Assembly (NCBI RefSeq): GCF_007679325.1
Contig: NZ_VEGI01000001.1
Span: forward strand, 496,001-560,000
DNA length: 64,000 nt
From: Arthrobacter sp. U41
GTDB lineage: Bacteria; Actinomycetota; Actinomycetes; Actinomycetales; Micrococcaceae
Direction: 5' to 3'
Position numbers and translations under genes: made by a program. Below the pieces are notes generated by a model that did no database searches, was not told where the DNA came from, and saw nothing but the letters and a program-made list of their open reading frames with translations. Shown here piece by piece: positions 39,513 to 48,532 of this stretch. The first letter of the stretch is position 1; each line of letters begins with the position of its first letter.

Positions 39513-40178
39513 ATGTTCAGCATGACCACCGAACCCATCACCCCGCCGGACATGTCGGCCATGTCCGAGATCAACGTGGCGGGTGTCCTTATCAGCCTGG
39601 GGGTCGGCATCACCGTGTGGCTGGTGGCGTCCTTCATGATCTCCGTCATCACCAAGCGCATCGCCGCGGGGTCCACCTTCTTCAAGAAGCCGTACTTCCG
39701 CTGGGCGGCGCCCGCGCTCCGCGCGCTGGAGCACGAACGCCGCGTCCAGCGGGCCCACACCATCGGGGCGCTGCTCCGGAGCGTCGTGGGTGTCCTCATC
39801 TCAGTCCTCACCAGCGTGTACGTGCTCAAAAACCTGAACGTGGACGTCGCCCCCATCCTGACCAGCGTCGGAATCCTCGGTATCGCCATCGGCTTCGGCG
39901 CCCAGCAGCTCATCCGCGACTTCCTCGCCGGCGTCTTCATCACCATCGAAGACCAGTACGGCATTGGCGACATCATAGAGACGTCCGAGGTGGTGGGCAC
40001 GGTGGAGGCCATGAACCTGCGGATCACCCGCGTCCGGTCCGAGGACGGCACCATCTGGTACCTGCGCAATGGCGAAATCCTCAGGGTGGGCAACCGCTCC
40101 CAGGGCAACTACGTCCCGCCCGTCACACCGCCCGAAGACGGGGCGGACCACGCTCCCCAGCAGAAAGCCGGAGAATAG
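39513..40178 (+). CDS. MscS-family small-conductance mechanosensitive channel
   Basis: A 221-residue short MscS-type protein. The first helix VLISLGVGITVWLVASFMI is followed by VVGVLISVLTSVYVL, then the pore helix TSVGILGIAIGFGAQQLIRD and the beta domain signature DQYGIGDIIETSEVVGTVEA. It lacks most of the large C-terminal vestibule of E. coli MscS. It releases solutes on osmotic downshock. The ATG at 39513 follows AGGAG by 12 nt. The globin gene starts 4 bp after its stop, so they form an operon. Confidence 0.92.
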   Translation: MFSMTTEPITPPDMSAMSEINVAGVLISLGVGITVWLVASFMISVITKRIAAGSTFFKKPYFRWAAPALRALEHERRVQRAHTIGALLRSVVGVLISVLTSVYVLKNLNVDVAPILTSVGILGIAIGFGAQQLIRDFLAGVFITIEDQYGIGDIIETSEVVGTVEAMNLRITRVRSEDGTIWYLRNGEILRVGNRSQGNYVPPVTPPEDGADHAPQQKAGE

Positions 40179-40182
40179 GGCC

Positions 40183-40641
40183 ATGACGATACCCAGCGCC
40201 GGCGAACCCCGCCAGCCCAAGCAGCTGCTGCAGAACGATCCCTTCAGCCAGCCCGGCTACACGGACAACTTCTACGACGCCGTGGGCGGGCACGAGACCT
40301 TCGTGAAGCTCATCGACGTTTTTTACGACGGTGTGGCCACGGATCCGCTGCTGCGGCCGATGTATCCGGAGGAGGACCTGGGACCCGCGAAGAGGCGCTT
40401 CCTGATGTTCCTCGAGCAGTACTGGGGCGGCCCGACGACGTACGGCGAGGAGCGTGGACACCCGCGGCTCAGGATGCGCCACATGCCGTTCCGGGTCACC
40501 CCCGAAGCGAAGGACCGGTGGCTGCTCCACATGCGCACGGCCGTGGATTCCCTGGACCTCCCGCCCCTGTATGAAGGGACACTCTGGGACTACATGGAAC
40601 GGGCGGCCCTGTCCATGGTGAACAGTCCCTCCGGGGCCTGA
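40183..40641 (+). CDS. glbO: Truncated hemoglobin, group II (GlbO type)
   Basis: A 152-residue 2-over-2 globin with FYDAVGGHETFVKLIDVFYD, the proximal-His segment LRMRHMPFRVTPEAKDRWLL (His near 99), and the Trp of DRWLLHM (G8) that marks group II. The ATG at 40183 lies 4 bp after the mscS-like stop with GGAG upstream. Group II globins bind oxygen tightly and are linked to aerobic metabolism or peroxide/NO handling; the substrate is not proven. The position matches Rv2470 near pepN in mycobacteria (from memory). Confidence 0.95.
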   Translation: MTIPSAGEPRQPKQLLQNDPFSQPGYTDNFYDAVGGHETFVKLIDVFYDGVATDPLLRPMYPEEDLGPAKRRFLMFLEQYWGGPTTYGEERGHPRLRMRHMPFRVTPEAKDRWLLHMRTAVDSLDLPPLYEGTLWDYMERAALSMVNSPSGA

Positions 40642-40652
40642 GGGCAGACATG

Positions 40653-40696
40653 GAAAGACCCCGGAGGCACTTGGGGGGATGCCTCCGGGGTCTTTC
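40653..40696. terminator. Terminator after glbO
   Basis: A perfect 16-bp stem (40653-40668 with 40681-40696) starting GAAAGACCCCGG and ending with CTTTC, 12 bp after the globin stop. It also faces the convergent gene that ends at 40778. Confidence 0.93.
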
Positions 40697-40777
40697 TGCG
40701 TTAAAGAATACCCAGCCGGGTATTGGACGGCAAGTGCCTGCGCGGTAAGCGCTTTGCGCGGTCAGCGCCGCACGTCC

Positions 40778-41449
40778 CTACAGCTGGAGCTGGAGTCCTG
40801 AACCGGTGCGGGCCAGGACGTGCCCGCGGGGTCCGCTGAGCCGGAACCACCGTCCCGCCCGGAAAAGCTGCTGTTCGCCGTCGGCCAGGAAGCCGAGCGT
40901 GAGGGCCGCGAACGCGGCACCCAGCGGAAGCCCGGCGGCGCCGGGGAGTTCCCGGCCCCAGACTGAGGCCCGGGCGTTGTTGACGATCAAGGCACCGGGT
41001 TTGTCCGGGATGATGGCGGCGATCTCGGTGATGCCGGCCTCGGCCGACTGGCGCAGCGCGGAATCCTGCAAAGTGCCGACCGCTTCCCAGCCGGTGCGGG
41101 GCGCTCCGACGCCAGCCCACGATTCGGTGACGGTTACCGGGGGCAGCGGCAGCTCGACGTCGCCCTCCCCCGCACGTGCCAGCCGGTCAAGCACCGCCGA
41201 GATCGGGACGGTGACATCGGTGTCCGCCGGCTGCGCCAGGGCCATGGTCCGCAGCCCGAGGATGGTCGGCGTCGACTCCCCCAGCAGCCGCGGCCGCAGC
41301 ACACATACGTAGGCGGCGAGCACCGGGCCGGACGCCTGGAGGCGGATCGCGCCGTCGTCGATCGATTTGGCGCGGGTGGCGAAAGTGCGCAGGTCGGCGA
41401 GGTCACGGGGGTCGGTGAACCGGAGGGGCTGGGTGAGGACATCAGACAC
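40778..41449 (-). CDS. Conserved actinobacterial hypothetical protein
   Basis: A 223-residue cytoplasmic protein without membrane segments or a signal peptide. I do not recognise its family. The GTG at 41449 (VSDVLTQPLRFTDPRDLADL) is chosen because the frame further upstream is antisense to tesB. Conserved-looking blocks are LQASGPVLAAYVCVLRPRLL, LRTMALAQPADTDVTVPISA and the C-terminal SGPRGHVLARTGSGLQLQL. Strong Ala/Leu/Gly content and regular codon use support a real gene. It is divergent from tesB with a 63-bp shared region. Confidence 0.75.
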   Translation of the reverse strand: MSDVLTQPLRFTDPRDLADLRTFATRAKSIDDGAIRLQASGPVLAAYVCVLRPRLLGESTPTILGLRTMALAQPADTDVTVPISAVLDRLARAGEGDVELPLPPVTVTESWAGVGAPRTGWEAVGTLQDSALRQSAEAGITEIAAIIPDKPGALIVNNARASVWGRELPGAAGLPLGAAFAALTLGFLADGEQQLFRAGRWFRLSGPRGHVLARTGSGLQLQL

Positions 41450-41512
41450 AATATCGACTCTACCGGCTGTGCCTCTTTGGGACGGCGCCGGAGTGACGTC
41501 TAGAGTCGAACC

Positions 41513-42493
41513 ATGACTGAAGCCGAAGCCGGATTGCAGGGTCCGCCGACCCAGGACCCCACCTCCTCGCTCCTCCAATTGCTGAACCTCGGTGAGCTGG
41601 AGGGTGCCCGGACGGACGAGGACATCTTCATGGGTCCTTCCCAGCAGCAGCCCCGGCACCGCGTGTTCGGCGGCCAGGTGCTGGCGCAATCGCTGATTGC
41701 CGGGAGCCGGACCGTTCCCGAGGGGCGCGGCGTGCACTCCATGCACGGCTACTTCCTGCGTCCGGGGGACGCCAACAAGCCCATCACCTTCGGCGTCCAG
41801 CGGCTCCGGGACGGCCGCTCGTTCTCGGCGCGGCGCGTGCACGCGTACCAGGAGGGCATGCCAATCCTGTCCATGATCGCCTCGTTCCAGGAAGAGGACG
41901 AGGGGATCGAGCACCAGACCGAGATGCCGGAGGGCATCCCCGGGCCGGAGTCGCTGCCCAGCACGGCTGACCTCCTGGGCAAGTACGATCACCCGGTGGC
42001 CCGCCACTGGGCCTATGAGCGGCCGTTCGATATCCGGCACGTTGACCCGGCCCTGTATGTCTCGGCCAAGGGAGACAAGGAACCGCGCAACGCTGTCTGG
42101 ATGAAGACGTTCGGGCCGATGCCGGATGATCCGGAGCTGCACCGCGCGGCCCTGGCCTACGCGAGCGACTACACGATCCTGGAGTCCATCCTCCGCAAGC
42201 ACGGGATGAGCTGGATTACCCCGGGCATGTCGGTGGCCAGCCTGGACCATGCCATGTGGTGGCACCGTCCCCTCCGCGTGGACGAATGGCTGCTCTACGT
42301 GCAGGAGTCCCCCAGCGCCCAGGGAGCCCGCGGCCTGGCCACCGGCAAGATCTTCAGCCGCGACGGCCTGCACGTTGCCACCGTGGCGCAGGAAGGCATG
42401 ATCCGGATTCCCACGGACCTCAAGAACAAGGTCAAGGGCGCGGTCCAGTCCAAGGTCCTGCAGCACCAGATGCGCAAGGCCGGCCGCGGCTGA
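41513..42493 (+). CDS. tesB: Acyl-CoA thioesterase II
   Basis: Hydrolyses medium- and long-chain acyl-CoA to free fatty acid and CoA. The 326-residue double-hotdog protein has HRVFGGQVLAQSLIAGSRTV, VHSMHGYFLRPGDANKPITF and the second-domain segment DYTILESILRKHG, which includes the catalytic Asp and Thr. ASLDHAMWWHRPLRVDEWLL is also family-specific. It is a single-gene unit ending at a strong bidirectional terminator shared with ettA. Confidence 0.95.
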   Translation: MTEAEAGLQGPPTQDPTSSLLQLLNLGELEGARTDEDIFMGPSQQQPRHRVFGGQVLAQSLIAGSRTVPEGRGVHSMHGYFLRPGDANKPITFGVQRLRDGRSFSARRVHAYQEGMPILSMIASFQEEDEGIEHQTEMPEGIPGPESLPSTADLLGKYDHPVARHWAYERPFDIRHVDPALYVSAKGDKEPRNAVWMKTFGPMPDDPELHRAALAYASDYTILESILRKHGMSWITPGMSVASLDHAMWWHRPLRVDEWLLYVQESPSAQGARGLATGKIFSRDGLHVATVAQEGMIRIPTDLKNKVKGAVQSKVLQHQMRKAGRG

Positions 42494-42532
42494 ACGGCGT
42501 GCCGGCCGGCGGAAAATAACGGTGGCATGCGA

Positions 42533-42564
42533 AAGGCTGGCTCCCCTGGTGGGGAGCCAGCCTT
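42533..42564. terminator. Bidirectional terminator between tesB and ettA
   Basis: Perfect 14-bp stem (42533-42546 with 42551-42564), loop TGGT, between convergent genes. AAGGCTGG and CCAGCCTT form the stem base. Confidence 0.93.
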
Positions 42565-42590
42565 CGTTGTGCGCTCGGTGCGCCGCGGGG

Positions 42591-44273
<1,683 letters not shown>

Positions 44274-44348
44274 GCCTACAAATCTAGTGGTTCAGCCGGG
44301 ATAACTCACATTCCTACGGTCCTGGTGCCCGCCCCGGCGACACTGGAC

Positions 44349-44831
44349 TCAGCCGGCCGCACCAACGAGGCAGCGGCCGTCGGCGAGCGGCGGAAGGAGT
44401 GAGGACGTAACGCGGCCGTTGCGAAGCTGCGCAACGATGCAGGTCCGTCCAGCGGTGACAGCCACTTCGACGGCGTCCGCGTCCAGGCCCGTGGGCGTCC
44501 GGCTGGCGGTGACCTCCACGCTGTCCGTGGGGAACCCGGCGTCTATCAGGGCTGAGCGGAGCTGCTCGCTAGCCGGCTTTCGGTTCGCGGCGGTCACGTT
44601 GTTGAGTGCGGCCTCAACCCGGGCTTTCGCGTCGGAGGTGGCCGCAGCCGGGGAGGCGCCACGCGACGCGGGGGATATTGCGTGGGCGGCAGCGCCGGGT
44701 GAAGCCTCAACCCGGGCGCCGGAGCTGGCCGGCGCCGAGCACGCCACCGTGAGCAGCAGAGCCAGCGCGAGGACCCCGAATTTGGCTGGGGCCGGCGCCG
44801 CCCTGTGGCCTATGGTCCGGTCTCGTTTCAC
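44349..44831 (-). CDS. Secreted lipoprotein of unknown function
   Basis: A 160-residue protein with a lipoprotein signal: KFGVLALALLLTVAC puts a lipobox LTVA-C at residue 31. An Ala/Ser/Pro linker to about residue 65 is followed by a compact domain (RVEAALNNVTAANRKPASEQ; DSVEVTASRTPTGLDADAVE; GRTCIVAQLRNGRV). Two further cysteines in the domain could form a disulfide. This resembles the DUF6993 lipoproteins of Micrococcales, which have no known role. It lies between ssb and ettA on the same strand. Confidence 0.8.
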   Translation of the reverse strand: MKRDRTIGHRAAPAPAKFGVLALALLLTVACSAPASSGARVEASPGAAAHAISPASRGASPAAATSDAKARVEAALNNVTAANRKPASEQLRSALIDAGFPTDSVEVTASRTPTGLDADAVEVAVTAGRTCIVAQLRNGRVTSSLLPPLADGRCLVGAAG

Positions 44832-44861
44832 CCGGCAATTCTGCCACTGCTTCGTGCCGGC

Positions 44862-45464
44862 TCAGGCGGCGGCCCCTTTCAGTTCGCCCGTCTCCTGGTC
44901 GAGTTCTTCCGCCTCGCCGCTGGCGTCATTGATGAAGATGGTGTGCGGTCCTGACCCGTCGGTGTCGTTGTCGTCGGGGTCATCGTCGGTGTCGTCGCTG
45001 TGCCCCGCGCGCGCCTGGTCATCCCCATCGGTCCCCTCACGGCTGCCGTCCTGGAAGGCCGCGGACGAAACGGACTGTCCGGCAGCGTCCTGGGGACCGT
45101 TGGCAGCCGTGCGGATGAAGTTGGCAGAGCCCCACATGAGGTCGTGGCCAACCGATTCGGCGGCGATTTCGGCCACGTGGTAAATCCGGCCGTCATTCTC
45201 CCAGCTCCTCATCTTGAGCCGTCCCATGACGATGACGCGCTGGCCCTTCTTGATGCTGCAACCGATGTTTCCGGCCAACTGACGATAGCCCTGGACGGTG
45301 AACCAGTTCGTGTTCCCGTCGATCCAGGTGCCCGTGGCGCGATCGTAGCGCCGGTCCGTTGAGCCCAGCCGGAACGACGCCGTCGCCACCCCGCCCGGCG
45401 TCGTCGAACTTTTGATCTCCGTGGCAACGAAGCCACGGACCGTGATGTTGTCACTCATTCTCAT
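44862..45464 (-). CDS. ssb: Single-stranded DNA-binding protein (SsbB-like paralogue)
   Basis: The OB fold occupies residues about 3-120: ITVRGFVATEIKSSTTPGG, TNWFTVQGYRQLAGNIGCSI and KKGQRVIVMGRLKMRSWEND. The 200-residue protein ends EELDQETGELKGAAA. The C-terminal acidic tip ending in Pro-Phe that recruits DNA-repair partners in the main SSB is absent. Its place next to ettA matches mycobacterial SsbB (Rv2478c), a second SSB, so the main SSB should be elsewhere. The ATG two codons downstream (MSDNIT) may be the true start. Confidence 0.93.
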   Translation of the reverse strand: MRMSDNITVRGFVATEIKSSTTPGGVATASFRLGSTDRRYDRATGTWIDGNTNWFTVQGYRQLAGNIGCSIKKGQRVIVMGRLKMRSWENDGRIYHVAEIAAESVGHDLMWGSANFIRTAANGPQDAAGQSVSSAAFQDGSREGTDGDDQARAGHSDDTDDDPDDNDTDGSGPHTIFINDASGEAEELDQETGELKGAAA

Positions 45465-45624
45465 GTCCTGTCTCGAAATGTAGTGCCTAAGCAGGCTCCT
45501 TCAGCTTCGCGCCGGGGACAGAACTCCGCGAGAGCCCGGGGACGCCATGTGGATAACCAGGCGGCCCCGCCACAGCCAGCAGGCCCTCCGGGCACACCTG
45601 ACAGCGGACGGGCACAGGGCACGG

Positions 45625-45630
45625 TAAGCT
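45625..45630 (+). promoter_or_regulatory. Putative -10 of tRNA-Arg
   Basis: TAAGCT followed by TTTTG, 43 nt before the tRNA. It resembles the TAAG-type -10 of the Ala and His tRNA genes in this window. No clear -35. Confidence 0.4.
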
Positions 45631-45672
45631 TTTTGAGGCGTCCCCGGCAGCAGCCGGGCGATACGCCGGTAT

Positions 45673-45748
45673 GCCCCAGTAGCTCAGGGGATAGAGCAGC
45701 GGCCTTCTAATCCGCCGGTCGGGGGTTCGATTCCCTCCTGGGGCACCA
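45673..45748 (+). tRNA. tRNA-Arg(TCT)
   Basis: 76 nt including an encoded CCA. Acceptor GCCCCAG pairs with CTGGGGC. The loop CTTCTAA gives anticodon TCT. The last pair of the anticodon stem (31-39) is a C-U mismatch in this sequence. It is the only tRNA of the six in this window with an encoded CCA. Confidence 0.94.
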
Positions 45749-45752
45749 GAGT

Positions 45753-45793
45753 GCGGCTCTGGCCTGCCGGAACCTCCCGCAGGCCAGAGCCGC
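45753..45793 (+). terminator. Hairpin terminator after tRNA-Arg
   Basis: Perfect 15-bp stem (45753-45767 with 45779-45793) starting 5 bp after the tRNA. No T-run follows. The remaining 350 bp to the next gene (45794-46146) hold nothing I can support beyond the promoter of that gene. Confidence 0.7.
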
Positions 45794-46146
45794 GAACTCG
45801 GCCGGGTGAAAGCTCGCCCGGCGGCGAACGCACGATCCATCCGCCATCAGCTACCCGCCACGCACGGCGCGCCATGCTCGGGTTACGGCGCGTTGCCGGC
45901 AATGCTGGCCGGCCCGTCGCCAGGCATCCTTGGGCCGCGAGGCCCTTCGCGTCTGCCAGGCCAACAGCCCTCGAACTCCCAAACCCCGCACAATTCGGTG
46001 GCACCCTCAGCGGGACCCGCGCGGCGCTCCAGCGCCCACTCGCCTTTCCTCCCTCCGTTAGCGGTCAGCACGCTTAGTATTGAGTTGACTGGCAGGACAG
46101 CAGGGAACCCTGTGCGCCCTGCCCGCAAGCGAAAGGTACGGCCGCC

Positions 46147-46668
46147 ATGACCCAGACTCCCCGCGAATTCGATCCCCAAGATCCCAACCACGACTTGACC
46201 GCCCCGTATCCGGAGCAGGCTGACGCCCGGCAAGGGTCCGCTGGGGCGGGGCAGCTCGCCGAGCGCCCGGCCGGCGGAACCGATCTGGTGTCCGGGGCCA
46301 CCGGTGCCGCGACTCCTGCCGCAGGCGCCGAGACGCCGCGCGAAGAAGCTCCGCGGACAGAGACGCCCGCCCAGGCCCCGGAACCGCGCCAGGTGACCCG
46401 CGCTGGAATGGTCTGGGCCGCGGTGGCCAGCGCACTAGTGGTGCTGATCCTGCTCATCGCGTTCATCCTGCAGAACCAGGAATACGTGCTGGTGAAGTTC
46501 TTCGGACTGGAAGGCTCGGTCCCGCTCGGGATTGCGCTGTTCATCGCAGCGGTCGGGGGCGGCGTCCTGGTTGCCATCGCCGGAGCCGCCCGCATCATCC
46601 AACTCCGGCGCGCGGCGCACCGAGCGCGCGTAAGCCGACAGGCAAGCCAGGGAACACCCGCACGCTGA
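46147..46668 (+). CDS. LapA-domain (DUF1049) membrane protein
   Basis: A 173-residue protein with a disordered Pro/Ala/Glu-rich N-terminus of about 85 residues, then two membrane helices: MVWAAVASALVVLILLIAFI and IALFIAAVGGGVLVAIAGAA. Between them is the LapA motif FILQNQEYVLVKFFGLEG. A short basic tail ends the protein. LapA (YciS) proteins assist lipopolysaccharide assembly in Gram-negatives; the role in actinobacteria is unknown. Confidence 0.85.
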   Translation: MTQTPREFDPQDPNHDLTAPYPEQADARQGSAGAGQLAERPAGGTDLVSGATGAATPAAGAETPREEAPRTETPAQAPEPRQVTRAGMVWAAVASALVVLILLIAFILQNQEYVLVKFFGLEGSVPLGIALFIAAVGGGVLVAIAGAARIIQLRRAAHRARVSRQASQGTPAR

Positions 46669-46693
46669 CACCTGCCGGCGCTGGCCTGTTCCC

Positions 46694-47311
46694 ATGAACG
46701 CAGAACCTACCCGGCCACCCGCTGTCACCACCGCGGCAGCCGACTGGCCCGACGTCGAGCGTCTCTTCGGCGTCCGGGGCGAGCCGTCGCGCTGCTGGTG
46801 CCGTTTCTTCGCCCTCACCGGACCGGAGTGGGCGGCTTCCACCCCGGAACAGCGGAAGATCCAGCTACGGGACAAGTTCGACGGCGGCGCACCGGCCCCG
46901 GGCGTGCTGGCTTTCCGCGACGGGAACCCCGTGGGCTGGTGCGCGGTGGAACCCCGCGGTTGCTCCCCTCGGATCCTGCGCTCGAAAGTTCTGGCAGCGG
47001 CGGACCCGGAGGTGGCCCGCGACCATGGGAGCCAAGTGTGGTCGGTCACGTGCTTCGTGGTCTCCCCCGGCCACCGCCGCACTGGCGTGGCGCAGGCGCT
47101 GCTGGCGGCCGCCGTCGGGCACGCCTTCGCCCACGGCGCCGAAGTGGTGGAGGGTTATCCCGTCGATCGCGGACAACGGCCCAAGGCCGGCCCGGCCGAC
47201 CTTTATCACGGCACCCTGGGCCTCTTCCTGTCGGCAGGGTTCGACGTGGCAAGCGAAGCGGTGCCAGGGCGCGCAGTTGTCCGGTTGGCGGCGCCCGGAC
47301 CGGCCGCGTAA
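46694..47311 (+). CDS. GNAT-family N-acetyltransferase
   Basis: A 205-residue acetyltransferase. The acetyl-CoA-binding motif A region is SVTCFVVSPGHRRTGVAQAL (R/Q-x-x-G-x-G/A type), and the C-terminal GTLGLFLSAGFDVASEAV is the typical Y/F-x-x-xGF end. The N-terminus has a Cys/Trp-rich segment (RCWCRFFALTG) seen in a GNAT subgroup of actinobacteria. The substrate is unknown. It starts 26 bp after the LapA-like gene and is probably co-transcribed. Confidence 0.87.
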   Translation: MNAEPTRPPAVTTAAADWPDVERLFGVRGEPSRCWCRFFALTGPEWAASTPEQRKIQLRDKFDGGAPAPGVLAFRDGNPVGWCAVEPRGCSPRILRSKVLAAADPEVARDHGSQVWSVTCFVVSPGHRRTGVAQALLAAAVGHAFAHGAEVVEGYPVDRGQRPKAGPADLYHGTLGLFLSAGFDVASEAVPGRAVVRLAAPGPAA

Positions 47312-47360
47312 GCGGCCACCCAACTAGCCGCGGCGTTCCCCTTTGCTGCGGGGATAAGAC

Positions 47361-47663
47361 CTACGAGGCCAACCGCTCCCGTGTGCCGTGGCCGGAGCTG
47401 ACAGGTGTGCTCCCGCGTCCGGGCGGGTTGATCTCTGCCCATACCGCGTCGAGTGAGAGACCGAGGACATCGGCGATCGCCGCGATGGTCGGGAAGGCAG
47501 GGGTCGCTACCCGGCCCGTCTCGATTTTCCGGAGGGTCTCCGGTGAGACATGCGCCTCGAGCGCGGTCTCGAGCATCGAGCGCTCTCCCCTGGCGCGACG
47601 CAGCAGGGCGCCGAGGCGCTGTCCGCGCTCGACCTCTTCGGGTGTGAGTGGCAATCTGACCAT
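47361..47663 (-). CDS. XRE-family helix-turn-helix regulator
   Basis: A 100-residue DNA-binding protein with one Cro/C1-type HTH (MLETALEAHVSPETLRKIET; then PTIAAIADVLGLSLDAVW) and a short disordered tail. The HTH covers nearly the whole protein, so there is no ligand domain. It is divergent from the second MetAP gene with 66 bp between them, which holds a CCGGGATA direct repeat. It most likely controls itself and that MetAP (inference). Confidence 0.9.
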   Translation of the reverse strand: MVRLPLTPEEVERGQRLGALLRRARGERSMLETALEAHVSPETLRKIETGRVATPAFPTIAAIADVLGLSLDAVWAEINPPGRGSTPVSSGHGTRERLAS

Positions 47664-47679
47664 GGCTCCGATTCTAGTA

Positions 47680-47701
47680 CCGGGATAATATGGCCGGGAT
47701 A
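47680..47701. promoter_or_regulatory. CCGGGATA direct repeat between XRE and MetAP2
   Basis: CCGGGATA occurs at 47680-47687 and 47694-47701, 14 bp apart, in the 66-bp divergent promoter region. TAATAT between them resembles a -10 element. It is a candidate XRE operator. Confidence 0.45.
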
Positions 47702-47729
47702 GTTATTGGTTTCATGAGAAAGGCACCGC

Positions 47730-48512
47730 ATGATCGAGATCCTGAACGCCACGGAACTGGCCCGTGCAAGAGAGGCTGGTGCCCTGGTCGCTCACATCCT
47801 GCAGACGCTGAAGAGCCGCAGCGAGGTGGGCACGAACCTCCTGGACATCGGCCGCTGGGCCCAGGCCATGATCACCGAGGCCGGAGCACTGTCCTGCTAC
47901 GTCGACTATGAGCCATCGTTCGGACGCGGGCCGTTCGGACACTACATCTGCACGGCCGTCAACGACGCCGTCCTCCACGGACTGCCCCACGACTACACGC
48001 TAGCCGACGGCGACCTGCTGACACTCGACCTCGCCGTCTCCAAAGGCGGAGTCGCTGCCGACGCCGCCATCAGCTTCATCGTGGGCGGCTCGCAGCCTCC
48101 GGAGAGCGTCGCGATGATCAGCGCGACCGAACGCGCCTTGAGCGCCGGCATAGCAGCTGCCGTGCCCGGAGCCCGAATCGGAGACATCTCCCATGCAATC
48201 GGCCTGGTCCTCAGCGCGGCCGGGTATCCGATCAACACCGAGTTCGGAGGTCATGGCATTGGATCAACGATGCACCAGGATCCCCATGTCCCAAACACCG
48301 GACGGCCCGGCCGTGGATACAAACTGCGCCCCGGGCTGCTGCTCGCACTGGAACCGTGGGTCATGGCCGACACCGCCGAACTGATCACCGACGCCGACGG
48401 GTGGACGCTCCGAAGTGCGACAGGCTGCCGGACCGCCCACACTGAGCACACAATCGCCATCACCAGCGACGGAGCCGAGATCCTGACCCTGCCGAAGCAC
48501 GGGCAACCTTAG
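47730..48512 (+). CDS. Second type I methionyl aminopeptidase (XRE-associated)
   Basis: A 260-residue M24 peptidase that removes initiator Met. All five metal ligands and the catalytic His are kept: His in VLHGLPHD, Asp in LTLDLAV, Asp in VAADAAIS, His residues in GGHGIGSTMHQDPHVPN, Glu in LALEPWVM and Glu in HTEHTIAI. Relative to the neighbouring map product, the substrate-loop region differs (YVDYEPSFGRGPFGHYICTA). It is divergent from an XRE gene and convergent with map, with only a 20-bp gap. A regulated spare enzyme, perhaps for MetAP-inhibitor resistance or stress, is plausible but unproven. Confidence 0.93.
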   Translation: MIEILNATELARAREAGALVAHILQTLKSRSEVGTNLLDIGRWAQAMITEAGALSCYVDYEPSFGRGPFGHYICTAVNDAVLHGLPHDYTLADGDLLTLDLAVSKGGVAADAAISFIVGGSQPPESVAMISATERALSAGIAAAVPGARIGDISHAIGLVLSAAGYPINTEFGGHGIGSTMHQDPHVPNTGRPGRGYKLRPGLLLALEPWVMADTAELITDADGWTLRSATGCRTAHTEHTIAITSDGAEILTLPKHGQP

Positions 48513-48532
48513 GGCCGACCGATTCCGGCGCC

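Noticed and set aside
41450..42466. N-terminal extension of the minus-strand hypothetical gene to 562 codons
   Set aside because: The added part is antisense to tesB; a GTG at 41449 gives a normal-looking gene.
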